Origin: Chloroflexota bacterium
Lineage (GTDB): Bacteria > Chloroflexota > Dehalococcoidia > Lucifugimonadales > Lucifugimonadaceae
NCBI GenBank assembly: GCA_002708145.1
Contig: PAOV01000008.1
Coordinates: 9,822-15,455, forward strand
Direction of reading: 5' to 3'
Length of the DNA stretch: 5,634 nucleotides
Below, one piece after another: positions 5,437-5,634 of this stretch (position 1 is its first letter; each line of letters starts with the position of its first letter). Under the pieces are notes generated by a model. It had not been told where the DNA came from. It ran no database searches and saw only the letters and a program-made list of their open reading frames with translations. A program made the position numbers and the translations under genes.

Positions 5437-5634
5437 TTGTTTATATTAATTCCTCCATCGGAAGGTAAAAATCCTACTGATGATGAACAAAAATTTTCAT
5501 TAGACAACATATCATTTAGTTCCTTAAATACCAAACGGTCTAAATTAATTGATTATTTATGTGAAAATGATTTGTCAATAGAAAATTATAGCTCAATTTT
5601 TAATATTTCATCTCGTAATTATGAGAAAATTAAT
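5437..5634 (+). CDS. yaaA: YaaA-family protein (UPF0246/DUF328), N-terminal part
   Basis: From a TTG at 5437 the frame is open for 66 codons to the window edge. It begins (M)FILIPPSEGKNPTDDEQKF, the characteristic first strand and PPSEGK motif of the YaaA family, whose members are normally about 240-260 residues. E. coli YaaA limits intracellular free iron during hydrogen peroxide stress, is reported to bind DNA and acts in the cytoplasm. TTG is chosen because it places Met just before the conserved FILIPPSEGK. An in-frame TAA lies upstream (5413-5415), and the nearby ATG at 5415 is out of frame. There is no good Shine-Dalgarno, and the gap to the PII stop is only five bases, so translation is probably coupled to PII. 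The 3' part is outside the window; function is by family only. Confidence 0.82.
   Translation, partial: MFILIPPSEGKNPTDDEQKFSLDNISFSSLNTKRSKLIDYLCENDLSIENYSSIFNISSRNYEKIN

Overview
The window is AT-rich bacterial DNA, roughly 30% GC by eye, densely coded and with short intergenic gaps. Sulfatase, sugar-isomerase and dehydrogenase genes together with very low GC suggest a free-living, probably aquatic heterotroph. The PII variant (no T-loop tyrosine, three-residue insert before IGDGK) reminds me of proteins from SAR202/Dehalococcoidia-type Chloroflexota, but this is recollection and the taxonomy is not proven. I see no rRNA, tRNA, CRISPR array, transposase or phage gene.

Left part (1-2590): the 3' end of a D-2-hydroxyacid dehydrogenase gene abuts, with no spacer, a xylose-isomerase-like TIM-barrel gene; both are on the plus strand and surely co-transcribed. 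A type I sulfatase gene converges on them from the minus strand and overlaps the TIM-barrel stop codon by four bases. The sulfatase frame carries one in-frame TAA where the family normally has Glu, followed by 96 intact codons of the normal C-terminus. It is therefore a nonsense-mutated gene or a sequence error. Together the three look like part of a catabolic set for a sulfated or oxidised sugar; the substrate is not identifiable.

Middle part (2591-3892): on the minus strand lies a 59-residue open frame with a Shine-Dalgarno-like sequence and protein-like composition but no recognisable family. Upstream of it is an AT-rich 205-base spacer holding a 13-base palindrome, with part of the palindrome repeated 71 bases away. 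Next comes a six-helix NiCoT/UreH-type nickel or cobalt transporter with the HX4DH motif and a His-rich loop. A 72-base divergent promoter region, centred exactly on a 16-base perfect AT palindrome, separates it from the next gene.

Right part (3893-5634, plus strand): a decarboxylating dehydrogenase of the isocitrate/isopropylmalate family, then a 105-base spacer with nested inverted repeats, then a non-canonical PII signalling protein, then five bases later the 5' end of a YaaA-family gene that starts with TTG and runs off the window.

I did not find a clearly new multi-gene system. The most useful observations are the interrupted sulfatase, the unannotated 59-residue gene, the missing catalytic Glu in the hydroxyacid dehydrogenase, the PII variant without a modifiable tyrosine, and the Val replacing a substrate-binding Arg in the isocitrate/isopropylmalate-type enzyme.
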